Part shown: one piece after another, positions 20,881 through 31,472 of the stretch
Layout: each line of letters begins with the position of its first letter
How positions within the stretch are numbered: the first letter of the stretch is position 1
NCBI GenBank assembly: GCA_963971225.1
Contig: OZ020267.1
Location: 94,911,648 to 94,975,647 of the forward strand
Direction: 5' to 3'
DNA from: Melieria omissa
Taxonomy: Eukaryota; Arthropoda; Insecta; Diptera; Ulidiidae
DNA: 64,000 nt
Notes under the pieces: generated by a model
What the model saw: only the letters and a program-made list of their open reading frames with translations
The model's database searches: none
What the model was told of the DNA's origin: nothing
Translations under genes and position numbers: made by a program

Positions 20881-22500
20881 ACAATAAGTCACAATCTGGC
20901 TGCGTTGCAACGTCGAAGTTGAAGTTGCATCAGCGGCGAGCCACGGCAACGTCTTCTTCGCACCACTTTCGTTTATTCATATTCAATTTCTCAAAATTTT
21001 ACAATTTCCCGATCCGGTTTCCGGTTGCAGTGCTCAGCGAAAATTTCTGTCTAGCGCCGCCTCGGCTGCAGTCAGCAACGTGCAATTGCAGCTGCGACTG
21101 CAGGGCAATTGAGTTAAATAACGACAGCGGCAACAACAACAACAACAACGCTGCCAAAAAGCGAACAACACATCAACAACAAAAGCAGCAACAACAAATT
21201 TAATTGAAAAAGTTTACTTGGCAAATGATTCCGGCAAACATTTGTAATTTTCAATGCAGTTACGCCGGTTGCTGTTATCGTTGTTGTTGTCGTTGCCGTT
21301 GCTGTTGCTGTTCGTGTTGTCGCTGTCAACAGTACGAGTCGTTGCTGCCATTGTTGTTGTTGTTGTTAGTAAGACTAGTAGTTGTGTTGTTATGCGCCGC
21401 ACAATAATTTCCCGATTTTGGCGGCGTCCACGTTTAGCGCGCCCGACGCCGTGCCGCGTCTGGCCGACTCGCGTCTGACCCGACTCGAGCCGGCGCGTTT
21501 AGCATAAACTTTTTATTTGCATTTTTATTTTATTTGTATATTTGTTTATTTGGCAGCGAAAACTTTCAAGTTTTGCTCGCGCGAAACAAATTAAAACTTG
21601 TTAAGCTCGGCGATTGTGTGCGTTTAAATTTGCTCCCGATTTGGCTGCGTCGGATTGTCTGACTAGCAAGTCGGCTCGGCTTTTGCAGTAATTTCCGGCT
21701 TAGGCCGACGACTGCCAATTGGACTCCGATTTTCATTCGCATTGCCAATGATTAGAATTCAATTGCGCGCACTGCACTCGCTCTGGTGTGGCAACGTTGC
21801 AATTGTGGCAACTTCGAATATTGCTGATGTCGAAGAAGAATTGTTCGGCGTTCGTTTATTCCCAAAGTTGATGCTGAATTGTGGCTCATTTGGCTGTTGG
21901 GACTATTTACTTACAGTGGCTGCCGGCGTGAGTTGTGGCATCGCAATTATTTATTTTCCCAACGCTGCACTGTCGGGTTAAGTTGATTAAATGCGAAAAA
22001 TGTTGCGCACGAATTTCTTGCGACAAATGCAGCAAAATGCATGCATTGTGCTCAAATTGAGTTTCGGTTGCAGCAATTCGCGCATAATGCAATAAAAACT
22101 ACGCTACAACGCTGCACGCTCCGCAACCGCACAACTTGATGCATGTGCAACGAGCAGCAGCAACAACAACACAGACACACTCAGCAGCGTGTGTGTGTTT
22201 GTGCCACTTGCACCACAATGGCGCGCGCACACACACACACACAGACACAACACTCACAAGTGGACCACCTTAAAATGCTGCTAGCATAAGCGCCCAGCAC
22301 ATTGCAGCGCGCAGACGGGAGACGCTGATGCTGCTGCTGCTGCTCTTGGAAAGTGGAGTGTTGCGTAGTGTCGCGAAACCATGTCAGAAAGTTGCTAAAT
22401 CCATTCTAAGATTTATTTCAAGCTCAAGGATAAAGTTGCTGGCCCCACTCCCCTCCGCCGGCGCTGCCATGGCTCCTAACCGGCACACACAGCCTGGCGC
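20881..22500. repeat. GC-richer non-coding block with CAA/TTG and CA repeats
   Basis: (CAA)n-rich sequence at about 21134-21200 is followed by (TTG)n-rich sequence at about 21280-21370, so the two could pair. CA/TG repeats lie at 22180-22250 and CTG repeats near 22328-22343. Such triplet-rich blocks are common in fly regulatory and UTR DNA. No coding frame is convincing; polyleucine and polyglutamine-like frames are simple-repeat translations. Confidence 0.6.
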
Positions 22501-23580
22501 AGTGTAAGCTCCGCGCGACTCTGTTTTACGGCAGCTGCGTATTTTGGTTTAATTGTTCACATTTTTGTTACTGTTTCGGCGGTCTCCGTGTTCTTCCTGG
22601 CTGGGAAATATTTCTTCGTAAATTTCGTGTGTTACACACTGCTGTCAAATTACTACATCCGTGAGAGTTGCTGGGTGAACTCAACAAAACAAAGTCTTAC
22701 TTCACTTTTACTAAGATTGAACTTTGCACAGTTCGTAGGACACAAAAGAGGATAGAATAAATGGGGCAATGGAATGACATTTTGGAGTTCACCTCTTATG
22801 TTTTCACTCCGTTCTTAACTTATTTGTATTTTTTTTAATTTTTTGCGCATTATTCTTGTACTACAAGACGTGATTCGATTATTATTTCGATTGCTATTTC
22901 TTTTCGTAATTCTTTTATTTGGTTTCGCTACTATTCTCGGTGGTTGTAGTGTTTGGTTTCAAGTCAGCTGGTCAGAATTCCAAATCGCAACCCGACCCGG
23001 CGCAACACCACATTAACAACAATTTTTTAGCCGCTACTTCTTTCGGAGATAACGACCAATGTTTTGAAGTAATACCCACTAATGCCTATGAGAAAGCTAT
23101 CTTCCCGCCGTACGAGATCAGTATAAAACTTCAAGTCCCTTCTCTTTTTATACTAAATCACACAGAGAATATAGGTAGTTGCGAAAAGTTAGACCTTAGG
23201 CCTTCAAAGGCCCGTCATCTTAATTGTTTCTTCTAGTATCGCCCGAAGGTCGAAATCCGACTACCTACGCGCCCAAATTGCCCAATGAACCTTAAACATT
23301 CAAATAAAAGAGAGCTGTTGTCTATTCTGCAAGTTTCTATTTTCATCTCATCAGCTCGGTTTTCTTATCGTTTTGAACCACACCGAGGTTGTTGTTTTTT
23401 TGTATGCTATATTTATGAAATTATACTTTATCATCTTTTTTATATTTTTGAACTAAATGGAATGGAAATTTTTCGTTAATCTGTACACCCAGTTATGTGA
23501 ATTTAGTTTTTTTCGTCTCCGTACTTATTCATCTCTCCTACTTTTCTGCTCTCACTGATTGAATAACCCTGGCCGCTAAA
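22501..23580. other. Non-coding stretch
   Basis: A 105-codon frame at 22919-23236 was examined and no family was recognised. Nothing else seen. Confidence 0.45.
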
Positions 23581-23838
<258 letters not shown>

Positions 23839-23927
23839 GTTTAAAAATATTAATCTGCACAATAAAGTAACTTTCAGACTAAAACATATTGGAAAATGCG
23901 AGTTTTATTTAAAGTTTGTTTGTTTAA

Positions 23928-24163
23928 CCCTTCGGGACGGAGTTTAATTTTGAAATCCAAAATACTCTTAGTAGAAATATTCTCGTGCCATGAATGTTGT
24001 GGTTAGAAAATTATATTGGATGCTAACAAATTCTGAAATAATCCTTTTATGCGGGAACACCGAAATCGAAGACATATTTTGCGTGGGTCGTTAGATTTGA
24101 ATAATTGTTTTGCGAGGTATTAAAAACTTGCTGGGACGTATTATCCCAGTAGTCCCGAAAGGG
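23928..24163. mobile_element. TTAA-flanked piggyBac-like MITE (236 bp)
   Basis: The left end CCCTTCGGGAC mirrors the right end GTCCCGAAAGGG, and TTAA lies immediately outside both (23924-23927 and 24164-24167). No open frame is present. TTAA target plus a CCCTT-type terminus indicates a piggyBac-superfamily non-autonomous element. Confidence 0.75.
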
Positions 24164-24167
24164 TTAA

Positions 24168-24700
24168 AACGCAATTTAAAAGATGAAACGAGCGCTAATT
24201 GGGCATAGTTAGTACGACAACAGCAAGATTACAAAATTCAAAACCCTTCATCTGCTTGGCAGGGACATTTAATTTTACTCTACCAAACAAATCAAAATTA
24301 AAGGTCATTGACCGAATTTTTCTCCTGTCTTCCAAAAACTTGATGTTCAATAAGGAACACATAAAATTATATATATAATATATATACAGAGCATTAAAAA
24401 GCGTTTTTACGCTATAAGGATCAGTGAAGTCTGCACTGTACGGCCGGTCAAAAGCAATTGAATACCTACGTATGTATTCAATTCCTATGTATGTATGTCA
24501 AGAAATACCTATGTATTGTCATTAAAGAGCAACAATCTCAAATTGCTAAAACTCAATTGTATCCAATTTTCCCACATAACATACACTATGATCAATAATT
24601 ACCGGGACTGTGTATTTTAAATTTTCCGCCGTTGCCCGATGCAAGTCGGTAGGACCTTAACTGACATCTGTGTCAAATTTTGAGCGGGATTGCATCATTA
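24168..24700. other. AT-rich non-coding stretch
   Basis: Contains (AT)n at about 24368-24386 and a local repeat of CCTA(C/T)GTATGTAT at 24460-24520. No gene seen. Confidence 0.5.
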
Positions 24701-24758
24701 GTTTTTGTTTGGCAGCTGTTAGCGTCAGTCAACTTTTTGTACTTCGTCGCATTTTACA

Positions 24759-24910
24759 ATGGATAATTTTGTTGATCAACGTATTTGCTTGAAATTTGTC
24801 TTAGGAACGAAATTTCTTGTGCCAATGCGCTTAAAATGTTGCAGAAAGCATTTGAGGAGTCTGCTCTATCAAGAACCAGAGTGTTCGAGTGGTATAAAAT
24901 GTTCAATGAA
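24759..24910 (+). pseudogene. mariner-type transposase N-terminal relic
   Basis: It begins at an ATG with MDNFVDQRICLKF, then shifts frame into LRNEISCANALKMLQKAF and EESALSRTRVFEWYKMF. This is the N-terminal helix-turn-helix region of a Tc1/mariner transposase of the kind fused in SETMAR-like genes (LKFC, ALKMLQKAFG, RxxEWYK). The catalytic domain is missing, so it is inactive. The next bases lead into an unrelated piggyBac-like fragment. Confidence 0.65.
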
Positions 24911-25057
24911 ATTTGGTATAGAAACTCCTGGAGCTCAAACTAAGAACTGGTACCCATTTGGGCATGGTTCGCCCACTTTTAACCAGAGTTGCTGTATAAG
25001 AAACAACGAAACAAATAGAAAACAGAGCGAACAACTCAGCTATAGAGAACGTTATAG

Positions 25058-25236
25058 GAGGCGGTAAACCGATCGAAACAAGACGTACCGTTGCTGGCTC
25101 AAGTACACAAGGTCGTGTGAGCAAGAAAGTTATTGGAACCTGTAAGATTTGTTACTCTCGCGAAAAATGTAAACGCAAAACACGCCAATAATGTTGTTCT
25201 TGTGGAGAGCCAGTATGTGCCGTCCATTCTTCGCAG
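25058..25236 (+). pseudogene. piggyBac-like transposase cysteine-rich tail relic
   Basis: The frame reads STQGRVSKKVIGTCKICYS, then REKCKRKTRQ, a stop at 25189-25191, then CCSCGEPVCAVHSSQ. The pattern CxxC, KRKTR, CxxC, C, H is that of the C-terminal cysteine-rich zinc-binding domain that targets piggyBac transposases to transposon ends. The internal stop shows decay. No DDD catalytic region was seen. It is a possible relic of the family that moved the TTAA MITEs here. Another zinc-ribbon transposase cannot be excluded. Confidence 0.5.
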
Positions 25237-25239
25237 TCC

Positions 25240-28200
25240 GTGAATGCGATAAATACGTCGGCTACATGGTGAAGATGATTATAATCCATAAAAATAAAAG
25301 TTAGTTTTGCACATACAAACATGCACCCGCCGTTTTTCCATTTTGTTTACAACTTAAAATAGAAATCCCATGGTAGGCCGAGTAGAATATGTTTAGTCGT
25401 TGAGCCGAACACTCTATTGTTAAGGCCGATTGCCTACAAATATTTTAATTTACTTTTAGTGTTTTCATTCATGGTCTCTGCAGTCAATTGACCGAGTAAT
25501 GGTTCTCGAATACAAATTACAATTGAAAAATTTTAAGAAGAAAACACATTTGCTAAAAATAACCTTTCAGTTCCAGTTTGTAGCATTCCGCGCTCATAAA
25601 GAATCAGTAAATTATTAATTTTCCAGATATTTTTTCGAAATGTATTTAAATTGTCAGGCACATACCTGGTTTTTTTGAATTCACCAATAATTACAACGAC
25701 TTTAAATAGTTTCGTTCAATCTTCATATTGCGGCTGCAAATGCCAGGCAGAGAATTAGAATAGCAAAAAATGGGCCAATGCTTCTCGCCAACACACAAAG
25801 CGTTCCCCAGTGGTTCGATAGACGCCTACAACAAGCATCCATACATACATCCATACATAATACTTACATATATATATATACGTATTTTTTTCATTTCGAA
25901 CAAAACTTTTAGCATTTTTCTCTTGTAATGAGAAAGCAGCGGAAGCATAAAGTTTTTGGTCGTTTAGCTGGGCAAACAGAAAATTATTAGTGTACACCCG
26001 ACTAAATATCGAAACTAATAACGGAATTTCGAAGCGCACACTTGGCCGCATACCAACAGATGACAAACGGACGGACAGCCGCATTCATTTCCTAAATACT
26101 CTGCATTCCGATTGCAATTACAAATATGGAACACTGAATACGAAACGGCGACTCGCCGCGCCGCACCGCGTCGCACCTCGCCGCAAACCAGGCCGGACGG
26201 AACGAGGCAGAGCGAAGCGAATTCCCGCCGGAGCACGCTTCAGAATGTTGACTTATTGGGGAATAAGTAAAAAATGAGCAAAATTCGAAATGACAGCCCA
26301 GCAGCGCTGGAGGGGACGCGACAGGAGCAGCAACCGATACTGGCACGTTGTACTACAACTACAAAGTGTGTATTTGTTGTTTTTGTTATTATTATTGTTG
26401 TGGCTAGATGACTGTTGTTGGCGCGCTTGTTGTTGATTAAAAGGCCGACGGTGTTGCGGAGGTGAGTTCCGATTTGGGTGTCTGTGCGGGCTGATTGGTG
26501 ACGACGACGGGAGGAGGCGTAACGTTTTTCTTTTGTACAACAATTTCGACTGCAAGTCAGAGAAAATGTGAAAGTGTCTAACTTGGGGACCCCTAATGAC
26601 AGTACACACACACACACACACACCTACTATTGAAACCGTTTCTTATTGCGAGCACGGAATTGTGTTAATTAAAAATTGAGAATGTCACAACACATCAACG
26701 CTAATTGTTGGTGCTGTCGTTAAAAGGCAATGAGTAAAAGTAACATTCACACGGCCCGGATTCAATTTTAAAATATAATAGTTTTTAAAATTTAATTAAA
26801 AAAATTGGAATAGGCATGGGAATACTTCATGCTGTTATCTTGAATAGAAAAGATTTTAAAATAGTAAAAAATTAAATTATTTACGCAAATTGTGCAAATA
26901 CAAGCCCCATACAATTTTAAAAAATTTAAAATTTGTAGAACTTTGAAGACCAGAAATAGCTTTTCTGTAATTTTCCTTAAACCAATGTTGCAAATCAGGC
27001 TTTTAAATAATACGAAGACGTCTCATTCTTATAAGTTGTTTCTCTGCTTTAGCTCTCAATTCTCAATTTTCGAATAGGAAAATACAAGCTATGCTCAATA
27101 CTCGTGTATGACGAAAGTCCTCAAGTTTTTTCCATTCGATTTGTGTTTAAAACAACGTTTATCATTAAAGTGGCCTCCACAAACTGTGATCTAACAAATC
27201 AAATTTTGTGTTGGATCCTAACAAAAATTGAATCAATGTGGCTATCCAGTTGGTCTCATATCTCTTCCTCTCCAAATATCGCATTACGGGCACTTTCCTT
27301 GCAACAAATATTAGCAATAACTACAAATTCAACAAAATATTAATAACTAATTGTAACGGTCGTTTGAATCGTGAGGTCATAAGAATGCTGTCTTTAAGAG
27401 AACACAATCATAGAAGACTTGCAACGCTCTTACTTGAAATGTCAAATTAATAAGCTGCAAAGTTCGGATAGCATTATTCAAAAATCGTTTACAGAATGTT
27501 TAACCAATTAATCGGTTTTTGCACTGGTATCGGTTTGTATAAAGCCAAAATTTTATAATCGGTATTGGAAATCTGTCAAAACTGTTGACTGTTTCCTAAA
27601 TTCTGCTTCATAATGCATTCCTAAACTAGTTTTTTTATACCTTTGGATTTTCAACCTTGATTCGATGCCAAGGTCAATAGTTAATAATAAAAAATGGTCT
27701 TTTTTAGAAAAGAGACAAAATTTCATAGCTTTGATTAAGGTTTTTATAAAAAATTTTGTTAGTGGCTGATGGAGGAATTTTCTTTATTTGCTTCTCATTG
27801 CATCGCGATTTAATGACCGACCATTCGATTAGTGCTATTCTGCAAGATAATTGATAGAAGTATGAATATGATTGATCAAAAAAGCGGTGCATGTGTGCTG
27901 CTGCTTATCTCCGATGGTTTGCCGACCGACCGGCAATCTGTCTGAGAGATGCTATAATCAACCGTTTTGTGATTTAAATTCATTTGACGTTTTTGACCTG
28001 CGCCGTTTGATGGTTTTTGCGGTGCTGCTGGGAATGTTGGTGCTGGTGATGCTGACTGCTACGGACGTTGGTGTATGGCTGCAGCATGTAAATCAGCGCT
28101 TAATTAATTAATTAATTAACCCCATAGGTTACGTACAGGATGTGTGTGTGTGTGTGTGTGTGTAGCGCGCTCGTTCTCTCCTGCTGCTTGCAGTTTTCAT

Positions 28201-29273
28201 GCGCTGCGGGCGCGGCCACGCCACGCCACGTTGCGCCGTGTCAGGCCACATTGTGCCTCACGAAATTAGCGAACAAAAGTAATAATAACGAACATTTAAT
28301 TAAATTATTGCAGCCGGTTGTCGTGCTGTCTCGTTGCTGCTGCGTCGGCGCGCTGCCATTGTCGCGGTCAGTGCGCGCCTCGACGCGCCCCCGCAGCCGC
28401 GACGCAACGGTGCGACAGAGTGGGCGCACCGAAAGCGAAAAATGCAAATGAGCCAAAGGCGGCAGAAATGAGGTGAATCCGAATCAGAAACGACATCAGA
28501 AACGGCGTCAGAAATCTCGGCTAAATGAAGATTGATGGCTGGCAATTCGAAGGCCTGTCGGCTGACCGCCTTTTATTTCACCTTTTGTTATGGTGCCCCC
28601 CAAGCCAGTCGTCGCCATTAACATCAACGCCGTTGTTCTGTATGTACGTGTGTGTGTGTGTGTGGTTGCTGTTGTCACACACATTTCATTAACTTTTCAA
28701 TTAAAGCCGCGCGCACACAGTGGGACGCGCAGGTGTCCGGCCACATCATAAACTTAATTGATTTTATTGACGAAATGCACTCAAAGGCAACCGAAATGCA
28801 GTGTTCGAATGTGAGTGGTTCCCTCGCCACCCAGTGAGATTTTATTATTTTGAGAACAGCCGAAAAGTGTTTAAAGCATACAAACAAATCTTATTTGTTT
28901 CTGATTAGTTACGGTTTCCAGTTGACGGCACAATAGTCACAAAGGTGTGACACACACAACAAAAACAATTTCGAGTGCAGCTTTTCAATTTGATCAAATC
29001 CCAATTTCGTCATTGTTTGATTGTATTGGACAGAAGCCGCACCCGTCCAGAGTGAGCGTTGATTAGTGAATCGTTGCCAACGGCTGAAGAAGTCATAATT
29101 GTGTTGCATCGCTTTGCATAATGGGCGATCAAACAATAAATGAAGTGCTAATTGCGTTTTACGACAAAAGCCAGAAGTTACGAAATTATGTAAACAGATC
29201 GGAATACATTTGGAAAAATATTGAAAAATGAGTGTATGTTTTCGAGCTTTAACACTTTCATGATAAATGGGTC
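25240..29273. other. Non-coding stretch with microsatellites
   Basis: Contains CATA/TATA repeats at 25838-25882, (CA)n at about 26605-26623, (TTAA)n at 28101-28119, and (TG)n at 28140-28163 and 28650-28664. GC-rich patches at 26.1-26.3 and 28.2-28.45 kb have only short conflicting frames. No gene supported. Confidence 0.5.
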
Positions 29274-29277
29274 TTAA

Positions 29278-30594
29278 CACTAGAAAGACTGTTGCAGTCA
29301 TTTTGAAATTTTTTCATTTTTAAATATCTGTATTTTTCTTTAGTAGGGGAGAGTGGGGCGAATCGTTACGCTTTTTTGTAAGCCCAATATTTTTTATCTG
29401 CGAAAAAATTGTGGACCATGTTATATATCGTTTTGAAGCCTGTTATTTTGCGCAACTTTTGATTATAAACACTTAGGTGTAGGACAAATATGAAATAAGT
29501 TATGTCGATATTCCCAAAGTGTCCAAAAAATTGCATTTTAAAAAGTGTGGGGCGAATCGTTACGCAGTATGGGGCGAATCGTTACACTCGCTTTTTTCAA
29601 ATTTTTAGGCGCTGAAATCAAAATATGCATGCACAAATAATTCAATTATTTACTTCTTTTTTATTAAGAAAACGAATACATGTTTGATGGTTAAATTTAC
29701 CAACATGCCAAAAGAAAGTGGTGGAAAAATATATGAAAAAATGAAAAAGGAAAAAAGTTGATTTTTAATCAGAATCTGACTCAACATCAGCATAATCAAT
29801 CGCAGCGATGGCGCTTCGACGCTGGCTTAAGCGTTTCGGTGCTGCCTCAGATGATTTTTGAAAAGTTGCAATAAAGTAATGAAAAATAAAAAAAAAATCA
29901 CGAAATGATAAAAAACATATCATGACGAACAACACAGATGATTTTTCTACAAACACAAGCAATAACGCAGTCTTCAAAATTGCGTCAGACGCTTAAATGC
30001 ATAAAAAATGACCGTCACGATTCGCTCCATACGAAATGTAACGATTCGCCCCACTGTGACATGTTTGCTATGGAATGGCTTAGCAAAGACACGGTAACAA
30101 TATTTGCGAATTTTCTTTTTTTGCGCGAAAGGCAACACAATAAAGATAAAAAAACATACACTTTCGATTGATCATAAAATTATTTAGCACTCAAAATGGA
30201 AAGATTGTAGACATCCAAATATGAATTTTACAAGTCACAAAACACATCTTACCCTGCCAAGCGTCAGTTTTCTACTGAGAATTGGAATGTCACCGAAACA
30301 AATGAGCGGCTGAAGGTGACGAACACTTAGCTATGCGACATTTGATATATGGTGGCGTCATTTCTAAGATATCGCTCTGTACCGATTCGCCCCATGTAAC
30401 GATTCGCCCCACTCTCCCCTACTTCTATCAACTTTTGCTTTGATGACTTTTATTTTGTCATCGGGTTTTACAATTAGTTCTACAGTTAGGGTTCTTCAAT
30501 TATAATAAGCTAAATACGATGTGTACTTTTCGAGATATCAGCGGAAAAAATATGTAGTCTTTGTAGATATGGAAAACTTGTGGTCTTTCTAGTT
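29278..30594. mobile_element. TTAA-flanked piggyBac-like MITE, split by a nested element
   Basis: The outer element starts CACTAGAAAGAC and ends GTCTTTCTAGTT, an inverted pair. It is flanked by TTAA at 29274-29277 and 30595-30598. Its two halves (29278-29345 and 30420-30594, about 241 bp together) match the uninterrupted 239-bp copy at 8744-8982. The break coincides with a duplicated TA where another transposon landed. Confidence 0.85.
29346..30419. mobile_element. TA-target DNA transposon nested in a MITE (1074 bp)
   Basis: Perfect 24-bp terminal inverted repeats begin GGGGAGAGTGGGGCGAATCG. TA is duplicated at 29344-29345 and 30420-30421; the empty site with one TA is preserved at 8744-8982. 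A 15-nt word, GGGGCGAATCGTTAC, occurs forward at 29355, 29549 and 29571. Its complement occurs at 30038 and 30396, with one- or two-mismatch versions at 30014 and 30379. A minus-strand frame ending at 29765 finishes in an acidic tail, DYADVESDSD, and may be a transposase C-terminus. A TA target suggests Tc1/mariner/pogo, but no DDE motif was found, so the superfamily is tentative. Confidence 0.8.
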
Positions 30595-30852
30595 TTAAGT
30601 GACACAAAATCGCGTCACCATTGTGAAACAGTCAAAGATCTAAAAAGTTTAGCAATATTTCTGGAATTGAATATAAGATTCATTATAATGGTGATTTTGT
30701 TGTTAGACGGGAATATTTGATCTCTTTTATGATGAGAGAAAGAAGAGAAGGTTAATGAATTGCAGATCGATGTTACAGGTCGAGATTCCAAATTAAGATA
30801 AAGATTCGACAAGAAAGTGGTTCTGGCTAATGAAAGCAATGGCATTTAAATA

Positions 30853-31470
30853 TAGAGTGTTTTTTTAGAGGTTTGTTTTTCGAATAGAGATAAAACTGGC
30901 ATTTTGTAGTCAAATCTGGCAACTTTAATGTCATTTATGTTCAGTTTGGTTTGCCATTTCATCATGAACAGGTTGACAAAAGAACAACGCTTGCAAATCG
31001 TGCAAATTTATTTCGAAAATAATGGTTCAGTTCGCGAAGTTTACCGCAAGCTCCGTCCATTTTATGGTCGACATAATCGTCCATCAGAGCAAAATCGGTC
31101 CATCCATCGGTTAACCATGGGTCGTTTTCGCACTACGTTTACTCTATGTGATAATACGCATCCGCAGAGACGTCGAACAGTGCGCACCGAAGAAACAATT
31201 GCCGCTGTAGAGCAAAATGTTGAAGAGGACCCGAATGAATCGATTCGCCACCGTGCACAGCAATTGGAGCTTTGTCCATCAACTTTAAAAATTGGACCTG
31301 TAGCATTGGCTTTATTCGAGCCAGCCGCGGCGGCCACATGCCCGAAATCATATTTAAACATTAATGGCATAAAATTATCCTTCCAATAAAGCCAAATTGA
31401 TGGACATTAAAACGATTTTCTTGTGTTTTATTTTAATTCGAAGTTCTATACCTCTAAAAAAAACACCCTA
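30853..31470 (+). mobile_element. mariner-like element with large internal deletion (618 bp)
   Basis: The ends TAGAGTGTTTTTTTAGAGGT (left) and TAGGGTGTTTTTTTTAGAGG (right, complement strand) form inverted repeats with TA duplicated outside (30851-30852 and 31471-31472). Inside, an ATG frame from about 30964 reads MNRLTKEQRLQIVQIYFENN, then RPFYGRHNRPSE, and later EEDPNESIRHRAQQLELCPS. These are N-terminal DNA-binding motifs of a mariner-superfamily transposase. The sequence then jumps to RGGHMPEIIFKH, the protein's extreme C-terminus. The catalytic core is deleted, so it is non-autonomous. Confidence 0.8.
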
Positions 31471-31472
31471 TA

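Noticed and set aside
22919..23236. 105-codon frame considered as a LINE ORF1 fragment
   Set aside because: Resemblance too weak; no zinc knuckles or following reverse transcriptase.
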